The notes below the pieces were generated by a model that worked only from the letters and a program-made list of their open reading frames with translations, had not been told where the DNA came from and ran no database searches. A stretch of 64,000 nt of DNA, taken from NCBI RefSeq assembly GCF_019659805.1, contig NZ_JAIFRO010000004.1:162578-226577 (forward strand). Direction: 5' to 3'. The DNA comes from Bartonella raoultii (GTDB taxonomy: Bacteria > Pseudomonadota > Alphaproteobacteria > Rhizobiales > Rhizobiaceae). Below are positions 1-9,776 of this stretch, piece by piece. The translations under genes were made by a program, and so were the position numbers. Each line of letters starts with the position of its first letter. Position 1 is the first letter of the stretch.

Positions 1-158
1 TATGCACCGACAATGCAGCCATGATTGCTTTTGCTGGTGCACAAAGACTTGCACGCGGAGAAACAAGCCCTCTCGATATTGCTCCTCGCTCACGTTGGCC
101 ATTAGATGAAAAAGCGCCTCCCTTAATTGGAATGGGACGCCGCGGAACAAAAGCATAA
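1..158 (+). CDS. tsaD: tRNA N6-adenosine threonylcarbamoyltransferase TsaD, 3' end only
   Basis: Only the last 51 codons are in the window; reading begins at base 3 and ends at the TAA at 156-158. The fragment opens with [12 protein letters not shown], the conserved C-terminal motif of TsaD (Gcp/YgjD/Kae1), and ends in a basic tail. TsaD, with TsaB and TsaE, transfers the threonylcarbamoyl group to A37 of ANN-decoding tRNAs to make t6A. In many rhizobia gpsA follows tsaD directly. Here it does not: a spacer of about 400 bp separates it from the EVE-domain gene. The family call is firm, but the 5' part cannot be examined. Confidence 0.9.
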   Translation, partial: CTDNAAMIAFAGAQRLARGETSPLDIAPRSRWPLDEKAPPLIGMGRRGTKA

Positions 159-557
159 AATAACATACAAATAGGTTTCTCAGCCCATTACGCAACACTT
201 TATAGTTTGATCTTTTATCAAAATCATCTTTCTATTTTTAAAACAGTTTTTTATTATTTTCCAACAAAACACGATCCATATTGGCTAAAAGCTTAAAAGG
301 ACAGGAAAGTAAAACCTTTTTATATGTCATTAAGCTTTTAAAATCGCTTTCCTAGTAAATACTCAATAAAGTGTAAAAAAGCATAGAATAACAAACAATA
401 AGGATTATAAAATACATAAAAGATATCGTTTGTTTTTCCATTAAAATATGCTTATTTTCAAAAAGAAAAGACACAACAATACATCTATTCTTTACACCAT
501 TTTAAAGCAAAAATTATAACGAATAAAATAATATTAAGACTTATAAAAGGAACTCTT
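159..557. other. AT-rich spacer between tsaD and the EVE gene
   Basis: About 400 bp with no open frame that I could assign on either strand. It consists mostly of poly-A/T tracts and no gpsA remnant is recognisable. It presumably contains the promoter of the EVE-domain gene; a plausible ribosome site (AAAGGAA) lies just before the ATG at 558. Confidence 0.5.
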
Positions 558-992
558 ATGGCTTATTGGCTTTTTAAATCAGAACCCCATAAATGGTCAT
601 GGGATATGCAAAAGAAAAAAGGAGCTGAAGGCGAACAATGGGATGGTGTGCGCAATTATCAAGCTCGTAACAATATGCGTGCTATGAAATATGGTGATAA
701 AGGCTTTTTTTATCACTCTAATAAAGGATTAGAAATCGTCGGTATTGTAGAGGTTTGTGCTGAAGCACATCCTGATTCTACAACCCTTGATCCACGCTGG
801 GAGTGTGTGGATATCTGCGCGCTTTGTGATATGCCAACCCCTGTTTCATTAAAACAAATTAAAGCAAATCCTAAACTAAAAAATATGGTGTTGGTCAATG
901 CCAGTCGCTTATCAGTACAACCCGTAACAAAAGAAGAATGGAAAGAAGTTTGTCTGATGGGAAATCTTAAAGTGGACATGTTGTCCATTTAA
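558..992 (+). CDS. EVE domain-containing protein (DUF55, PUA-like fold)
   Basis: 144 residues, the full size for a stand-alone EVE protein. The N-terminus YWLFKSEP and the following W-rich stretch with WDGVRNYQARN are the family signature. The middle has the hydrophobic GIVEV strand and the C-terminus ends soon after the core, so the domain fills the protein. EVE domains share the PUA/YTH fold and are thought to bind modified bases in RNA or DNA; the ligand of the bacterial single-domain form is not settled. The start at 558 follows an AAAGGAA site. In rhizobia this gene usually sits near tsaD, as here. The family call is secure and the function only general. Confidence 0.85.
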   Translation: MAYWLFKSEPHKWSWDMQKKKGAEGEQWDGVRNYQARNNMRAMKYGDKGFFYHSNKGLEIVGIVEVCAEAHPDSTTLDPRWECVDICALCDMPTPVSLKQIKANPKLKNMVLVNASRLSVQPVTKEEWKEVCLMGNLKVDMLSI

Positions 993-1363
993 AGCAATGA
1001 TAATGAGCATCTCTCTACAAATATTATACCAACTATCTTACATATGAAAAAGGAAACCGGAACACCCAAAAACATAAAAGCTATTGTGAAATCTCTCTAA
1101 ATAACGATTTTTACAAAGGCATTGTACTCTTTCCGTCATGCTGACTTAACAACGAAAATATATCAATCTGCTTAAAGCATAAAAATGTTTTTTCTCCATA
1201 CGTGAAAGACCCTATACACAAAAAAACACTTATCAGTACATCATTATAAAAGAAACAACAGGTTGATTTTAAATAATTTCTTTAATTTTCTGGCATAAAC
1301 GACCATTTTTTACGAAACTACCCTTCATCAACAAGAGCATAAACATGACCTTATAAGGAAAGA
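993..1363. other. Spacer between EVE gene and response-regulator remnant
   Basis: About 370 bp without a supportable gene on either strand. It is AT-rich and leads into the pseudogene at 1364, where an AAGGAAAG ribosome-site-like stretch is still visible just upstream of the ATG. Confidence 0.4.
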
Positions 1364-1774
1364 ATGAACTGCTATGCCCTTTTAATCGTTGAGAAAGATA
1401 ATGATCTGCTCCCTATTTTGATAGAACAATTACAAATACACAAGAAATTTGAAATTTTTCAAGCCAAAGCAGAAATAACAATAGCTTAAGAGACAAGTAT
1501 TGATCTGGCTATTTTTGATTTTAAGTTATCGGACCTTGAAGGATATCAAGCCATTAAAATAACGACGAAATTCGCCTCACAAAAAGCAATTCTTAAATAC
1601 CCTGTACACCAATAACCAAATCGTAAATCGTGAAACACTCTTAGCGCAAGTTTTGGGCTATCACCAAAATATTATCACCCACACATTAGAACCCATATTT
1701 ACCGTTTACGACAAAAATTGTACAAGCCCCATCTCATGCACAAACTTTTATCGCTTAAATCTTTCAATTTATGA
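1364..1774 (+). pseudogene. Decayed response-regulator (winged-helix) gene
   Basis: From the ATG at 1364 the frame reads ALLIVEKDNDLLPILIEQLQ, a receiver-domain start with the acidic pocket replaced by EKDND. It meets an in-frame stop around 1487 and continues in the same frame through DLAIFDFKLSDLEGYQAIK, where FDFKLSDLEG corresponds to the phosphoacceptor Asp and the loop after it. A frame change near 1600 leads to IVNRETLLAQVLGY and ITHTLE, and a second change by one base near 1690 leads to HIYRLRQKLYKPH, ending at a TGA at 1772-1774. NRETLLAQV, THTLE and HIYRLRQK together are the C-terminal recognition-helix pattern of OmpR-type effector domains. Two frameshifts and an internal stop make this a clear remnant. 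Confidence 0.8.
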
Positions 1775-2038
1775 GAATATTTATAACTACAAAATGATTT
1801 TTATCTCTTCACTTTTTTACTACAATGCCCATATATTTAAGATGAGGAATATCTCTTACGTAGTTATAAAATTGGCATTATCATGCTTTATGCTTTCCCA
1901 ATTTATGTATAAAGATGCCTTTTTAAATGATTTTGTTTACGCACCAATCCAACATTTTTGGCATGCGAAAGGCAAATAGGAAAATTGAAAACGAAAGACT
2001 TTTATTTTATTGAAAGCGGTGCAAAACAATAAATAAAA

Positions 2039-2782
2039 TTATGAATGATTTTTATAAACCAATGTATTGCTTGCTTGTGGCGATAATGCAGGAATAAAGA
2101 CGCGTCGTGATTGGCGGCGTTGCACAAGTAAACCTTGATAAACGCGTTTTTGTGCCTGACAGATTAAGAGACCACCAAAATAGGGCAAAAGATAACGTGC
2201 AAATGGCTCATAAAAAAATGAAAATGACCGCGCAATATAGCCAGAAAAAGGCATATAATGTACAATTTCTTGCACGGATTCAGAAACAAAATTTGTTTTT
2301 TCAAACAAACGTGTAATCTGTTGCCGACTATAAGGCTGACCATAGCCAAAAGGTGTACAAGCATTTCGAGCCCAGAAGCCGGAACGATTAGGAACAATAA
2401 CAATTAAATGACCATTAGGAGCTAAAACACGCCACATTTCATTTAATGTTTCGAATGCATTTTCTGAATACTCAAGTGCATGAATTAATAAAATACAATC
2501 AATCGAAGCATCAGGAAGTGGCAAATCTTCTTCGAAAACAAGCGCGCTAGCAACCTTATCGGGACAGGGCCAAGGAGAAGCTCCCTGAGCTGCAGGCATA
2601 AAAGCAAAACACTGCTGAGCACGTTGACGCAATACAGAAAGATAAGGAAGTGCATAACCAAAACCCATAACCCGTTTATCATCAAGATCTGGCCACCATA
2701 TATTTAATTGACCACACAACGTCTCCTGTACGCGCAGCCCAAGTGTAGAAGCATAAAAATCTCTTAGTGTAACTATATCCAA
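2039..2782 (-). CDS. Class I SAM-dependent methyltransferase
   Basis: 247 residues. The glycine-rich motif I is GFGYALPYL near residue 41. A motif with DASIDCILLIHALEYSEN around 92-109 matches the acidic post-II and motif IV region of Methyltransf_11 proteins, followed by LNEMWRVLAPNGHLIVIVPN (post-motif), which is very typical. The C-terminal 80 residues are basic. In related genomes a similar gene often sits beside gloB, but here gloB is at 55.6 kb. No ATG is available at the N-terminus: the frame opens with TTG at 2782 and an upstream ATG is closed by a TGA, so the TTG is the likely start although no strong ribosome site is seen. The substrate is unknown. Confidence 0.75.
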   Translation of the reverse strand: MDIVTLRDFYASTLGLRVQETLCGQLNIWWPDLDDKRVMGFGYALPYLSVLRQRAQQCFAFMPAAQGASPWPCPDKVASALVFEEDLPLPDASIDCILLIHALEYSENAFETLNEMWRVLAPNGHLIVIVPNRSGFWARNACTPFGYGQPYSRQQITRLFEKTNFVSESVQEIVHYMPFSGYIARSFSFFYEPFARYLLPYFGGLLICQAQKRVYQGLLVQRRQSRRVFIPALSPQASNTLVYKNHS

Positions 2783-3061
2783 GTCAATATACCATGTAGA
2801 AATAAATTTCGAACATTATAGGTTTATATACCTCATTCATACTTATATGGACTGCTGCTTATTCTCCGCAATAGTGAACAGTTTCAATATTTCATATTTT
2901 AAGCATCAAAATCGCATGAAATGTTTTAATGCTCATTTCATTATAAATGTTTTGATCATATTTTTGAATTTTAAAAATATCTTTTGAGTTTGAGAATTTG
3001 CATGCCCTAAAAGCTTTACCTACACTCTTTTTTGCACTTATGAAGAATAAAAACCAAGTGA

Positions 3062-5506
3062 TTAATTAAGATGTAGTAACCGTTCAAGATAATTTTTTTC
3101 TTCTTCTGAAAGATGCTCTTTACCAAGACGTTTGCGAATTTCTTCTAAAATTTGCCGCGTACGCATTTGGTCACTTTCTTGTGGTGTAGAAACACCTTTC
3201 TGTTCTTGATTTGTTTTTGAAGAAAGTGAACGCCCTAATGGATCTTCAAAACTGGGAGCAGTCTTCTTATTTTCTCCCATTTTTTCAAGTTTTTCACGCA
3301 TTTCTTTTAAAACACTTTGTGCACCTTCTCTTAAAGCTCCTAAAACATCTGATTGATTTTGGATAGATTCTTGGTGATTTTTATGATTAAGAGCCTCTTG
3401 TGCAGACTTCATTTTTTCTTCTGCTTTTTTGAATGCTTCACTTACTTCAAATCCTTGTTCTGACAATTCCTTTTCTAACTTTGATAATTCAGATTGCAAC
3501 TCCGCCTGACGTTTTTGCAAAGATTTTCCTTGTTCTTCTGAAGCATTGTCTCCATGTTGTTGTGTTTTTAACTGATGCGTTTCATTAAGAATTTCTTGCT
3601 GACGACGCATCAAATCTCCAAGCTGATCCATTTGTTGTTTCATTTTTGCAGACTGGCTTTCACTCTTTCCTCCATTTTGTTTTTGAACATGCAAATTATC
3701 AAGCAACTGTTCAAATTCAGACAACAACTGTTCAGCTGCTAAAGAGGAGCCCATTTTAGCCATTTCCTCAATGCGATTCAGCTTTTCGTCTAATGTATCT
3801 TCAGAAAGATTTGGAGTTTCACCAGAGCTTTTAGAATCTTTAGAATTTTGAGAGAGCCTATTTTCTTGTTTTTCTTCAGCCAAAGCATGAATATAATCAT
3901 CCATAGCTTGACGTAAATCTGCCATAAGGCGTTCAATTTCTGCAGGGGGCGCTCCATAACGCAGTGCATCACGCAAAGCAGCTTGTGCTTGTTTTAAGTT
4001 TTTTTGAACAGACTCGATCTGATTATCTTCAATACCTAAAGTAATTTGCCATAAATAATCAACCACATTGCGCAATTCATCTTCTTTTTCTGCCAGAGAA
4101 AGTCTTGTCCATGCACTTTGTAAAACGAGAAAATGTGTTGTATTTTGAATCCCCTCTTCTGGACGTACCAGCAAAGCAGAAAGCATATCGAGAACACGTT
4201 CTTTTGCAGAAGCATCAAGGGCTAGCAAACGACGCAATTCACTTACAGCACGTGCAACAGGATTTGAAAAAACACGCTGCGGTAATGTCATAACAAAAGT
4301 TTTACTACGGCTTTGTTGCCCAAAACCATCTTCTGCTACCAAAGTAATCTTAACTTTTGAACCAGCCCATGGGTGACCAGAGACATCTTGTACCATTCGC
4401 ATTCTACCTTTGCCACCACGCGGTAAAAGAAGCTTTATTTCAGGAGCCTTATAAAGAGAAGATATCTTCTTGTGTGGATTAAAAAGGGGTTCTATTTCAA
4501 CAAAAGCCTTTGTTACTCCGTAATCATCATCCAGTTCATATTGAAGTTCTAACGAACCCGTCAAAATTCGCCCTGGTTTTTCTACCCAATGAATTGTTGG
4601 AGGCTGATCTTTAATCACCTGCAAATGCCATTGTTGTTGTTTATGACGTGAGGACACAAACAAATCTACCGGATATTTTAAATGTGTTTCGAACTGAACA
4701 ATTGGATCATTCCAGGGGGTTTTTTCACTTTTTTTTGAAAATAAAACTTTATGGGCGTTCTTTTCAGAAACTGCTTTTACTGTAATACCAGCGCCATTAA
4801 CAACCCGTACAACGACATCACTGCCTTCAGGAACGGTAACCTGTGTTATCTCCCCTTTTGTTAAATAAATGGGTGCAACACCTGTATAAGCGGGTGGTGT
4901 GACCCAAGCATCAATACGCATCAATTTTTCATCAACGATAGGACGAAAATCAAAAGCATCAGATAAACGCCCTCCTAATGAACCAAAAGAAAAACTAAAA
5001 GCACAAATAAAAAGAAGAAAGCATAAAGCTCTCAAAGCAAGAGGATCAAAAGCAGCACTATTGGGAGAAACAAATCCCGTTTTCAAATGGTATAATTGTT
5101 CCGCCATACGACGTTGATGTTCACGCCAAATAACGGCACGAAAATCTTTATCATTTTCAGAATATAAATGGTCTGTTTGGACACTTAAAGGCTGATTCTT
5201 TAGATTATTTGCTTTTTCAAGCCGAAGATTAACATCTTTTATAGTCGGAAAGCGAAAACGAATAAGGAAAAATAAGCTTCCCACTGCGGAAAAAAATATA
5301 AGCAAAAGTAACAAGAGATGTGGCCAATATCCCAAAATACTAAAAACACCCAGCCAACTTAGCGAACAAAAGAAACTAAGAACTAAGAAAAATGGCAACA
5401 ACCGCACCCATATCCTCTCAAATGAGAGAATAAGCCACATCAAAATGCGTACACACAAAAGTTTTATTTTTACAAAACTTTTGATGTTTTCATTTTTCAT
5501 AGACAA
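3062..5506 (-). CDS. TIGR02302 family membrane protein (DUF4175)
   Basis: 814 residues. Two or three membrane segments lie near the N-terminus (about 15-90) and one near 150-175. After them comes a beta-rich region containing AWVTPPAYTG, the hallmark of this family, then a long charged, Q/E/K-rich helical region from about residue 480 to the end, likely coiled coil. Family length is usually 800-900. The protein is probably anchored in the inner membrane with a large periplasmic part; its molecular job is not known. It lies downstream of lysA on the same strand, 110 bp away, as in other rhizobia. TTG at 5506 has an AAGGGG site 8 nt upstream; ATG at 5500 is the alternative. Confidence 0.85.
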   Translation of the reverse strand: MSMKNENIKSFVKIKLLCVRILMWLILSFERIWVRLLPFFLVLSFFCSLSWLGVFSILGYWPHLLLLLLIFFSAVGSLFFLIRFRFPTIKDVNLRLEKANNLKNQPLSVQTDHLYSENDKDFRAVIWREHQRRMAEQLYHLKTGFVSPNSAAFDPLALRALCFLLFICAFSFSFGSLGGRLSDAFDFRPIVDEKLMRIDAWVTPPAYTGVAPIYLTKGEITQVTVPEGSDVVVRVVNGAGITVKAVSEKNAHKVLFSKKSEKTPWNDPIVQFETHLKYPVDLFVSSRHKQQQWHLQVIKDQPPTIHWVEKPGRILTGSLELQYELDDDYGVTKAFVEIEPLFNPHKKISSLYKAPEIKLLLPRGGKGRMRMVQDVSGHPWAGSKVKITLVAEDGFGQQSRSKTFVMTLPQRVFSNPVARAVSELRRLLALDASAKERVLDMLSALLVRPEEGIQNTTHFLVLQSAWTRLSLAEKEDELRNVVDYLWQITLGIEDNQIESVQKNLKQAQAALRDALRYGAPPAEIERLMADLRQAMDDYIHALAEEKQENRLSQNSKDSKSSGETPNLSEDTLDEKLNRIEEMAKMGSSLAAEQLLSEFEQLLDNLHVQKQNGGKSESQSAKMKQQMDQLGDLMRRQQEILNETHQLKTQQHGDNASEEQGKSLQKRQAELQSELSKLEKELSEQGFEVSEAFKKAEEKMKSAQEALNHKNHQESIQNQSDVLGALREGAQSVLKEMREKLEKMGENKKTAPSFEDPLGRSLSSKTNQEQKGVSTPQESDQMRTRQILEEIRKRLGKEHLSEEEKNYLERLLHLN

Positions 5507-5616
5507 GGATTTGTCCCCTTTTACAATGATAAATAAAGAGCATAAAACCCATCCAAGACAATTTCCAGCAAATAAATTGTTTCACTAAAGTTTAGTATAA
5601 ATAAGACACAAAATAT

Positions 5617-6891
5617 TTAACAATTCTCAATCCATTCTGGAATATGATCACAGGCTATCAATTGCGCATAATCAAGACGTGGCCGAATGACTGCAAAACG
5701 TGTCTCTTGGACGAGAACTTCCGGCACCAAAAGGCGGCTATTATAGGTGCTTGCCATCACTGCACCATAAGCACCCGTTCCCGTAATTGCCAATAAATCG
5801 CCAGCAGACAAAATTGGAAGACAACGATCTAATGCTAAATAATCTCCGGTTTCACACACTGAACCCACAATATCTGCACGAATAAGCGGTGTATTTTTAG
5901 GAACTTTTTTCACAAGAAGCACATTTTGCCAGGCATCATAAAGCGTTGGGCGTATAAGATCATTCATCGCCGCATCCACAATAACAAAATTCCGTCCTTC
6001 TCCCTTTTTTAAATAGAGAACAGATGTTACCAATACGCCTGCTTCCCCAACAATGCTACGCCCTGGTTCTACAATAATATTAAGTCCTAAAGGTGCAATA
6101 TACTTCTTTACAAGCGCTGCATAATCAAAAGGAGATGGTACTGAAGAATCTTCATTGCCATATGCAATACCAAGCCCCCCTCCAATATCTATATGCGTTA
6201 TTGCTAAACCATCGCTCAATAATTGACGCACAAAATCTGCGATAATCAAAAAGGCTTCCTCAAATGGTTTTAAATCACAAATCTGACTACCAATATGCAT
6301 ATCGATCCCACAAACATGTAATCCAGGTAAATGAACAGCTTTTTTATAAGCTTCTTTTGCCAACAATAATGGAATACCAAATTTATTCTCAGACTTTCCT
6401 GTGGTAATTTTTTTATGCGTCCTTGCATCAACATCTGGATTAATCCGTAATGAAACACGCGCTGTTTTTGAAAGAGCAACAGCACGTTGTGACAATTGTT
6501 CAAGTTCCGGTTCTGATTCAACATTAAAACAATAGATATCCTGAGAAAGAGCAAAATCTATCTCTTTTATAGTTTTTCCAACACCAGAATAAACAATACG
6601 ATTCGCGGGAATACCAACAGCAAGAGCGCGTCGTAATTCCCCTTCTGAAACAACATCCGCTCCAGATCCATTTGCTGCTAAAAGCTGTAAAATTGCTTGA
6701 TTAGAATTAGCTTTTACCGCATAAGCAATCCAACTTGGCATCTCTTTAAATGCATTTTGATAATCTTTAAAACGTGTAACCACTGCATGTGCAGAATAAC
6801 AATAAAAGGGTGTTCCAATATTTTGAGCAAGATCAGCAAGTGAAAGAGCCTCAGCATGAAGTGTACCTTGATGATAGGGAAAAAAATGCAT
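5617..6891 (-). CDS. lysA: Diaminopimelate decarboxylase
   Basis: 424 residues, normal for LysA. It converts meso-diaminopimelate to L-lysine, the last step of lysine synthesis, with pyridoxal phosphate. The PLP lysine is K60 in AYAVKANSN. The glycine-rich HIDIGGGLG holds the cofactor phosphate, EPGRSIVG is a conserved substrate/PLP region, and SVCETGDYLA carries the dimer-interface catalytic cysteine. It lies 8 bp after the small lipoprotein gene at 6900-7079 and downstream of argH, forming a minus-strand operon with the TIGR02302 gene. dapF is elsewhere in this window (51.4 kb). Confidence 0.95.
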   Translation of the reverse strand: MHFFPYHQGTLHAEALSLADLAQNIGTPFYCYSAHAVVTRFKDYQNAFKEMPSWIAYAVKANSNQAILQLLAANGSGADVVSEGELRRALAVGIPANRIVYSGVGKTIKEIDFALSQDIYCFNVESEPELEQLSQRAVALSKTARVSLRINPDVDARTHKKITTGKSENKFGIPLLLAKEAYKKAVHLPGLHVCGIDMHIGSQICDLKPFEEAFLIIADFVRQLLSDGLAITHIDIGGGLGIAYGNEDSSVPSPFDYAALVKKYIAPLGLNIIVEPGRSIVGEAGVLVTSVLYLKKGEGRNFVIVDAAMNDLIRPTLYDAWQNVLLVKKVPKNTPLIRADIVGSVCETGDYLALDRCLPILSAGDLLAITGTGAYGAVMASTYNSRLLVPEVLVQETRFAVIRPRLDYAQLIACDHIPEWIENC

Positions 6892-6899
6892 ACTTTCCT

Positions 6900-7079
6900 C
6901 TATTGTATCAAGCGATCAAGAATAAAAGGTTTATCGTCTTCTCTTTTAAGAATAGACTTTCCTTGAACAGTCTTATCCATAGCTAAGGAAGGCGATTCTA
7001 AAGCGCCTTTGCGCCCACATCCAACTGTAACGACACTGAAAAACAGGACACTTATCAAACTTTTTAAAATAACTTTCAT
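6900..7079 (-). CDS. lptM: Small lipoprotein, LptM (YifL)-like
   Basis: 59 residues. It starts with MKVILKSLIS and a hydrophobic stretch ending in VTVGCGRKGALE: a lipobox (VGC) followed by the short GRKGxL motif of the LptM/YifL family (PF13627). In E. coli the homologue helps assemble the LPS-transport protein LptD; that role is inferred here. The rest is a short polar tail ending KPFILDRLIQ. The gene sits between argH (about 55 bp) and lysA (8 bp), exactly where rhizobial genomes place this lipoprotein. Confidence 0.85.
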   Translation of the reverse strand: MKVILKSLISVLFFSVVTVGCGRKGALESPSLAMDKTVQGKSILKREDDKPFILDRLIQ

Positions 7080-7134
7080 GTGTCCCCTTTTCTCATATCG
7101 CTTTTTCTACCTTTTGTCCTTAAAATGAAATGAT

Positions 7135-8535
7135 TCAAACTGTTGCAAGACATTTTTTCCAATATGCAATTTGACGCAGCACTTCTGAGGGCGCTGTTCC
7201 CCCAAAGCTTTTGCGGCTTTCAACAGATTTCTCAACTGCCAAAATATCAAAAACTGTTACATTCACATTAGAACAAATTGTTTGAAGCTCCTCTAATGAC
7301 AGGTCGTTAAGACGACACTGTTTTTTTTCTGCTAATGCTACAACACGCCCCGTAATATGATGCGCTTCACGAAAAGGCAAGCCCAATTCACGCACCAGCC
7401 AATCTGCCAAATCCGTAGCTGTTGCATACCCTAAATCAGCCGCCTGCTTCATAGCTTCTCTATTCACTTCAAGGTCGTTTATAATGCCTGTCATTGCTGC
7501 CAACGATAATTCTAAACTTGAAGCCCCATCAAACACATATTCTTTATCTTCTTGCATATCCTTTGAATAAGCAAGAGGTAAAGCTTTCATCACAGTTAAA
7601 AGCCCAACCAACGCACCATTTAATCGGCCTGCTTTAGCGCGCACCAACTCTGCTGCATCAGGATTCCTCTTTTGGGGCATAAGAGACGAACCTGTCGTAA
7701 AAGCATCTGATAAATGAATAAAATTAAATTGTACACTCGACCAAAGCACTATTTCTTCTGCCAAACGCGAAAGATGCATTGCGCACAAAGCACCAACGCT
7801 TAAAAATTCCAATGCAAAATCACGATCAGAAACACTATCAATGGAATTGCGTGTAGGTTCCCGAAAACCAAGTGCTTTTGCTGTCATAAAACGATCAATA
7901 GGAAAACCCGTTCCAGCTAAAGCCGCAGCGCCCAAAGGAGATTCATTCATGCGTTCAAGTGCATCATGCATACGTGATAAGTCTCTGCCAAACATTTCAA
8001 CATAAGCCATCATATAATGGCCAAATGTAACTGGTTGTGCTGTTTGTAAATGGGTAAATCCAGGCATAAAAGTATCAACATGCTGCTCTGCTTGCATAAG
8101 CAATTGCTCCATAAGTTCTTTTAAGGCCTGCCTTATTTGCCGTGTTTTTTCACACACCCACAAACGAAAATCAACAGCTACTTGATCATTGCGTGAACGT
8201 GCAGTATGTAGACGCCCTGCAATAGGACCAATCAATTCGCTCAAACGCGCTTCAATATTCATATGAATATCTTCAAGTTTTTGTGCAAAGACAAATGTAC
8301 CGTCCTCAATTTCGTGACGTATATGCTTTAAACCATCAGCAATTTTTTCATAATCGGATTGTGAAATGATCTTTGTTTGCGCTAACATAGCAGCATGAGA
8401 AAGCGAACCTTCAATATCTTGCCGATAAAGTTTTTTATCAAAATCGATCGAAGCATTTATTTTTTCCATAATTGCAGCAGGTTCTCTTGTAAATCTACCG
8501 CCCCATATTTGGTTTTTTAATTTTTCATCTGTCAT
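7135..8535 (-). CDS. argH: Argininosuccinate lyase
   Basis: 466 residues, the normal length. It splits argininosuccinate into arginine and fumarate. The fumarase-superfamily signature [12 protein letters not shown] (around residue 281) holds the catalytic serine loop. TARSRNDQV near residue 110 and [16 protein letters not shown] near 160 are further ArgH motifs, so the active site appears intact. It is the first gene of the argH-lptM-lysA-TIGR02302 run. The gap to the divergent tlpA start is only 33 bp. Whether the organism has argG and earlier arginine genes cannot be seen here. Confidence 0.95.
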   Translation of the reverse strand: MTDEKLKNQIWGGRFTREPAAIMEKINASIDFDKKLYRQDIEGSLSHAAMLAQTKIISQSDYEKIADGLKHIRHEIEDGTFVFAQKLEDIHMNIEARLSELIGPIAGRLHTARSRNDQVAVDFRLWVCEKTRQIRQALKELMEQLLMQAEQHVDTFMPGFTHLQTAQPVTFGHYMMAYVEMFGRDLSRMHDALERMNESPLGAAALAGTGFPIDRFMTAKALGFREPTRNSIDSVSDRDFALEFLSVGALCAMHLSRLAEEIVLWSSVQFNFIHLSDAFTTGSSLMPQKRNPDAAELVRAKAGRLNGALVGLLTVMKALPLAYSKDMQEDKEYVFDGASSLELSLAAMTGIINDLEVNREAMKQAADLGYATATDLADWLVRELGLPFREAHHITGRVVALAEKKQCRLNDLSLEELQTICSNVNVTVFDILAVEKSVESRKSFGGTAPSEVLRQIAYWKKCLATV

Positions 8536-8568
8536 ATTCTAAAAATACACATAAAAAGGATAAAAATC

Positions 8569-9267
8569 ATGGCTTCTCAAACTCTTAGCAGATCTCAAAA
8601 GAAAAACAAAAAAAGAAAAGTCTTCATCCTCTGCTTTTTTATTGCGATCATTTTTGCCATAGGTTTATACACAATAAAAAGCCCTCATGATAAAAGAATA
8701 TCTCTTTTTACCAATTCTATTTCTGGAGATAATACTACAAAAATACAAGAAGAAAAAATAGCTCCAATAAAAAAAGCAGCGCAAGGCTTTTTTACCAACA
8801 TACGATTTGCTGATAAGCTCTATGATATAAAGCCATTTGCCTTTAAGGATATTCAAGGAAACGAGCATACACTTGCCGAATTTACCGGAAAACCTCTTTT
8901 AATTAATCTATGGGCTATTTGGTGTGCACCCTGTCGTATGGAAATGCCAGAATTGGCACAATTAAAACATGAAATGAATGGGGAAAATTTCGATGTCATA
9001 GCTATTAATACGGACCAAACTGCTTCTGCTGAAAAAATTCAACAATTTTTACAAGATGTTCACGCTGATAATTTAGTCTATTATCGCGATGAAACAATGA
9101 GTATTTTCAACAATGTTAGAAAACAAGGGCTTGCTTTAGGATTACCTATCACACTTCTTATCGATAAAGATGGTTATCTCATTGCTTCATTCAATGGTGC
9201 AGCTCCATGGTCCAATGATGATGCTAAGGCGCTTATCAAAGCCATCATCATGAGAGAAATGCAATAA
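8569..9267 (+). CDS. tlpA: TlpA-family thiol:disulfide oxidoreductase
   Basis: 232 residues. A basic N-terminus is followed by one membrane segment (about 18-36), then a linker and a thioredoxin-fold domain from about residue 80. The redox motif is WCAPC with cysteines at 119 and 122; the cis-proline region GLPITLL follows near 192. This is a membrane-anchored periplasmic reductase of the TlpA/ResA/CcmG group, typically serving cytochrome oxidase or cytochrome c assembly. It is divergent from argH, as in relatives, and converges on the DUF188 gene with 2 bp between the stops. Confidence 0.9.
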   Translation: MASQTLSRSQKKNKKRKVFILCFFIAIIFAIGLYTIKSPHDKRISLFTNSISGDNTTKIQEEKIAPIKKAAQGFFTNIRFADKLYDIKPFAFKDIQGNEHTLAEFTGKPLLINLWAIWCAPCRMEMPELAQLKHEMNGENFDVIAINTDQTASAEKIQQFLQDVHADNLVYYRDETMSIFNNVRKQGLALGLPITLLIDKDGYLIASFNGAAPWSNDDAKALIKAIIMREMQ

Positions 9268-9269
9268 TT

Positions 9270-9764
9270 TTAATAACCGCGTCTTTTTAAGCGTTGTATT
9301 ACCAAATCCAACGCCGACAAAAAAGCAGAACGATCTTTATGACAAAAAGGGCGAGGACCGCCTGTTATATGTCCCTGCCCACGTAAATCTTTCAACAAAT
9401 TACGCATTGCCAAAGCTGAACCAATAGAGTTTATATCAAAAATGCGCCCCGTTGGTGAAAGACAAATACCACACGCATTCACAACGCGTGCCACTAAAAG
9501 AATATCACTGGTAATCACAATACTTGCTTCATGCACATGTTCTACAATCCAATCATCTGTGCAATCATATTCGCTTGCAACGACAATTCGTTCAATGCAT
9601 TTTTCATTTGGAAGAAACAAAAAACGATTTGCAACAACAAATGTTTTCAGTTGATAACGATTCATAACACGATAAACTTCATCTTTTACAGGACAAGCAT
9701 CAGCATCAACCAACAACGTGATATTTGATGTTCTTTTTGTTTTCGTCTCTTGTCTTTCAAACAA
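9270..9764 (-). CDS. YaiI/YqxD family protein (DUF188)
   Basis: 164 residues. The N-terminus LLVDADACPVKDEVYRV is the signature of this PIN-like family, and ITSDILLVARVV followed by GICLSPTGR completes the conserved set of acidic and glycine residues. The fold suggests a nuclease-like metal site, but no activity is established for the family. There is no ATG before the motif; the likely start is TTG at 9764, since an upstream ATG (9780) is closed by TGA within a few codons. It is 12 bp downstream of the BrkB-like gene on the same strand. Confidence 0.85.
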   Translation of the reverse strand: MFERQETKTKRTSNITLLVDADACPVKDEVYRVMNRYQLKTFVVANRFLFLPNEKCIERIVVASEYDCTDDWIVEHVHEASIVITSDILLVARVVNACGICLSPTGRIFDINSIGSALAMRNLLKDLRGQGHITGGPRPFCHKDRSAFLSALDLVIQRLKRRGY

Positions 9765-9776
9765 TAATAAATTCTT

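Noticed and set aside
1653..1979. Open frame of 108 codons on the plus strand
   Set aside because: Its start lies inside the response-regulator remnant and its later part shows no family pattern; it is a by-product of the frameshifted pseudogene.
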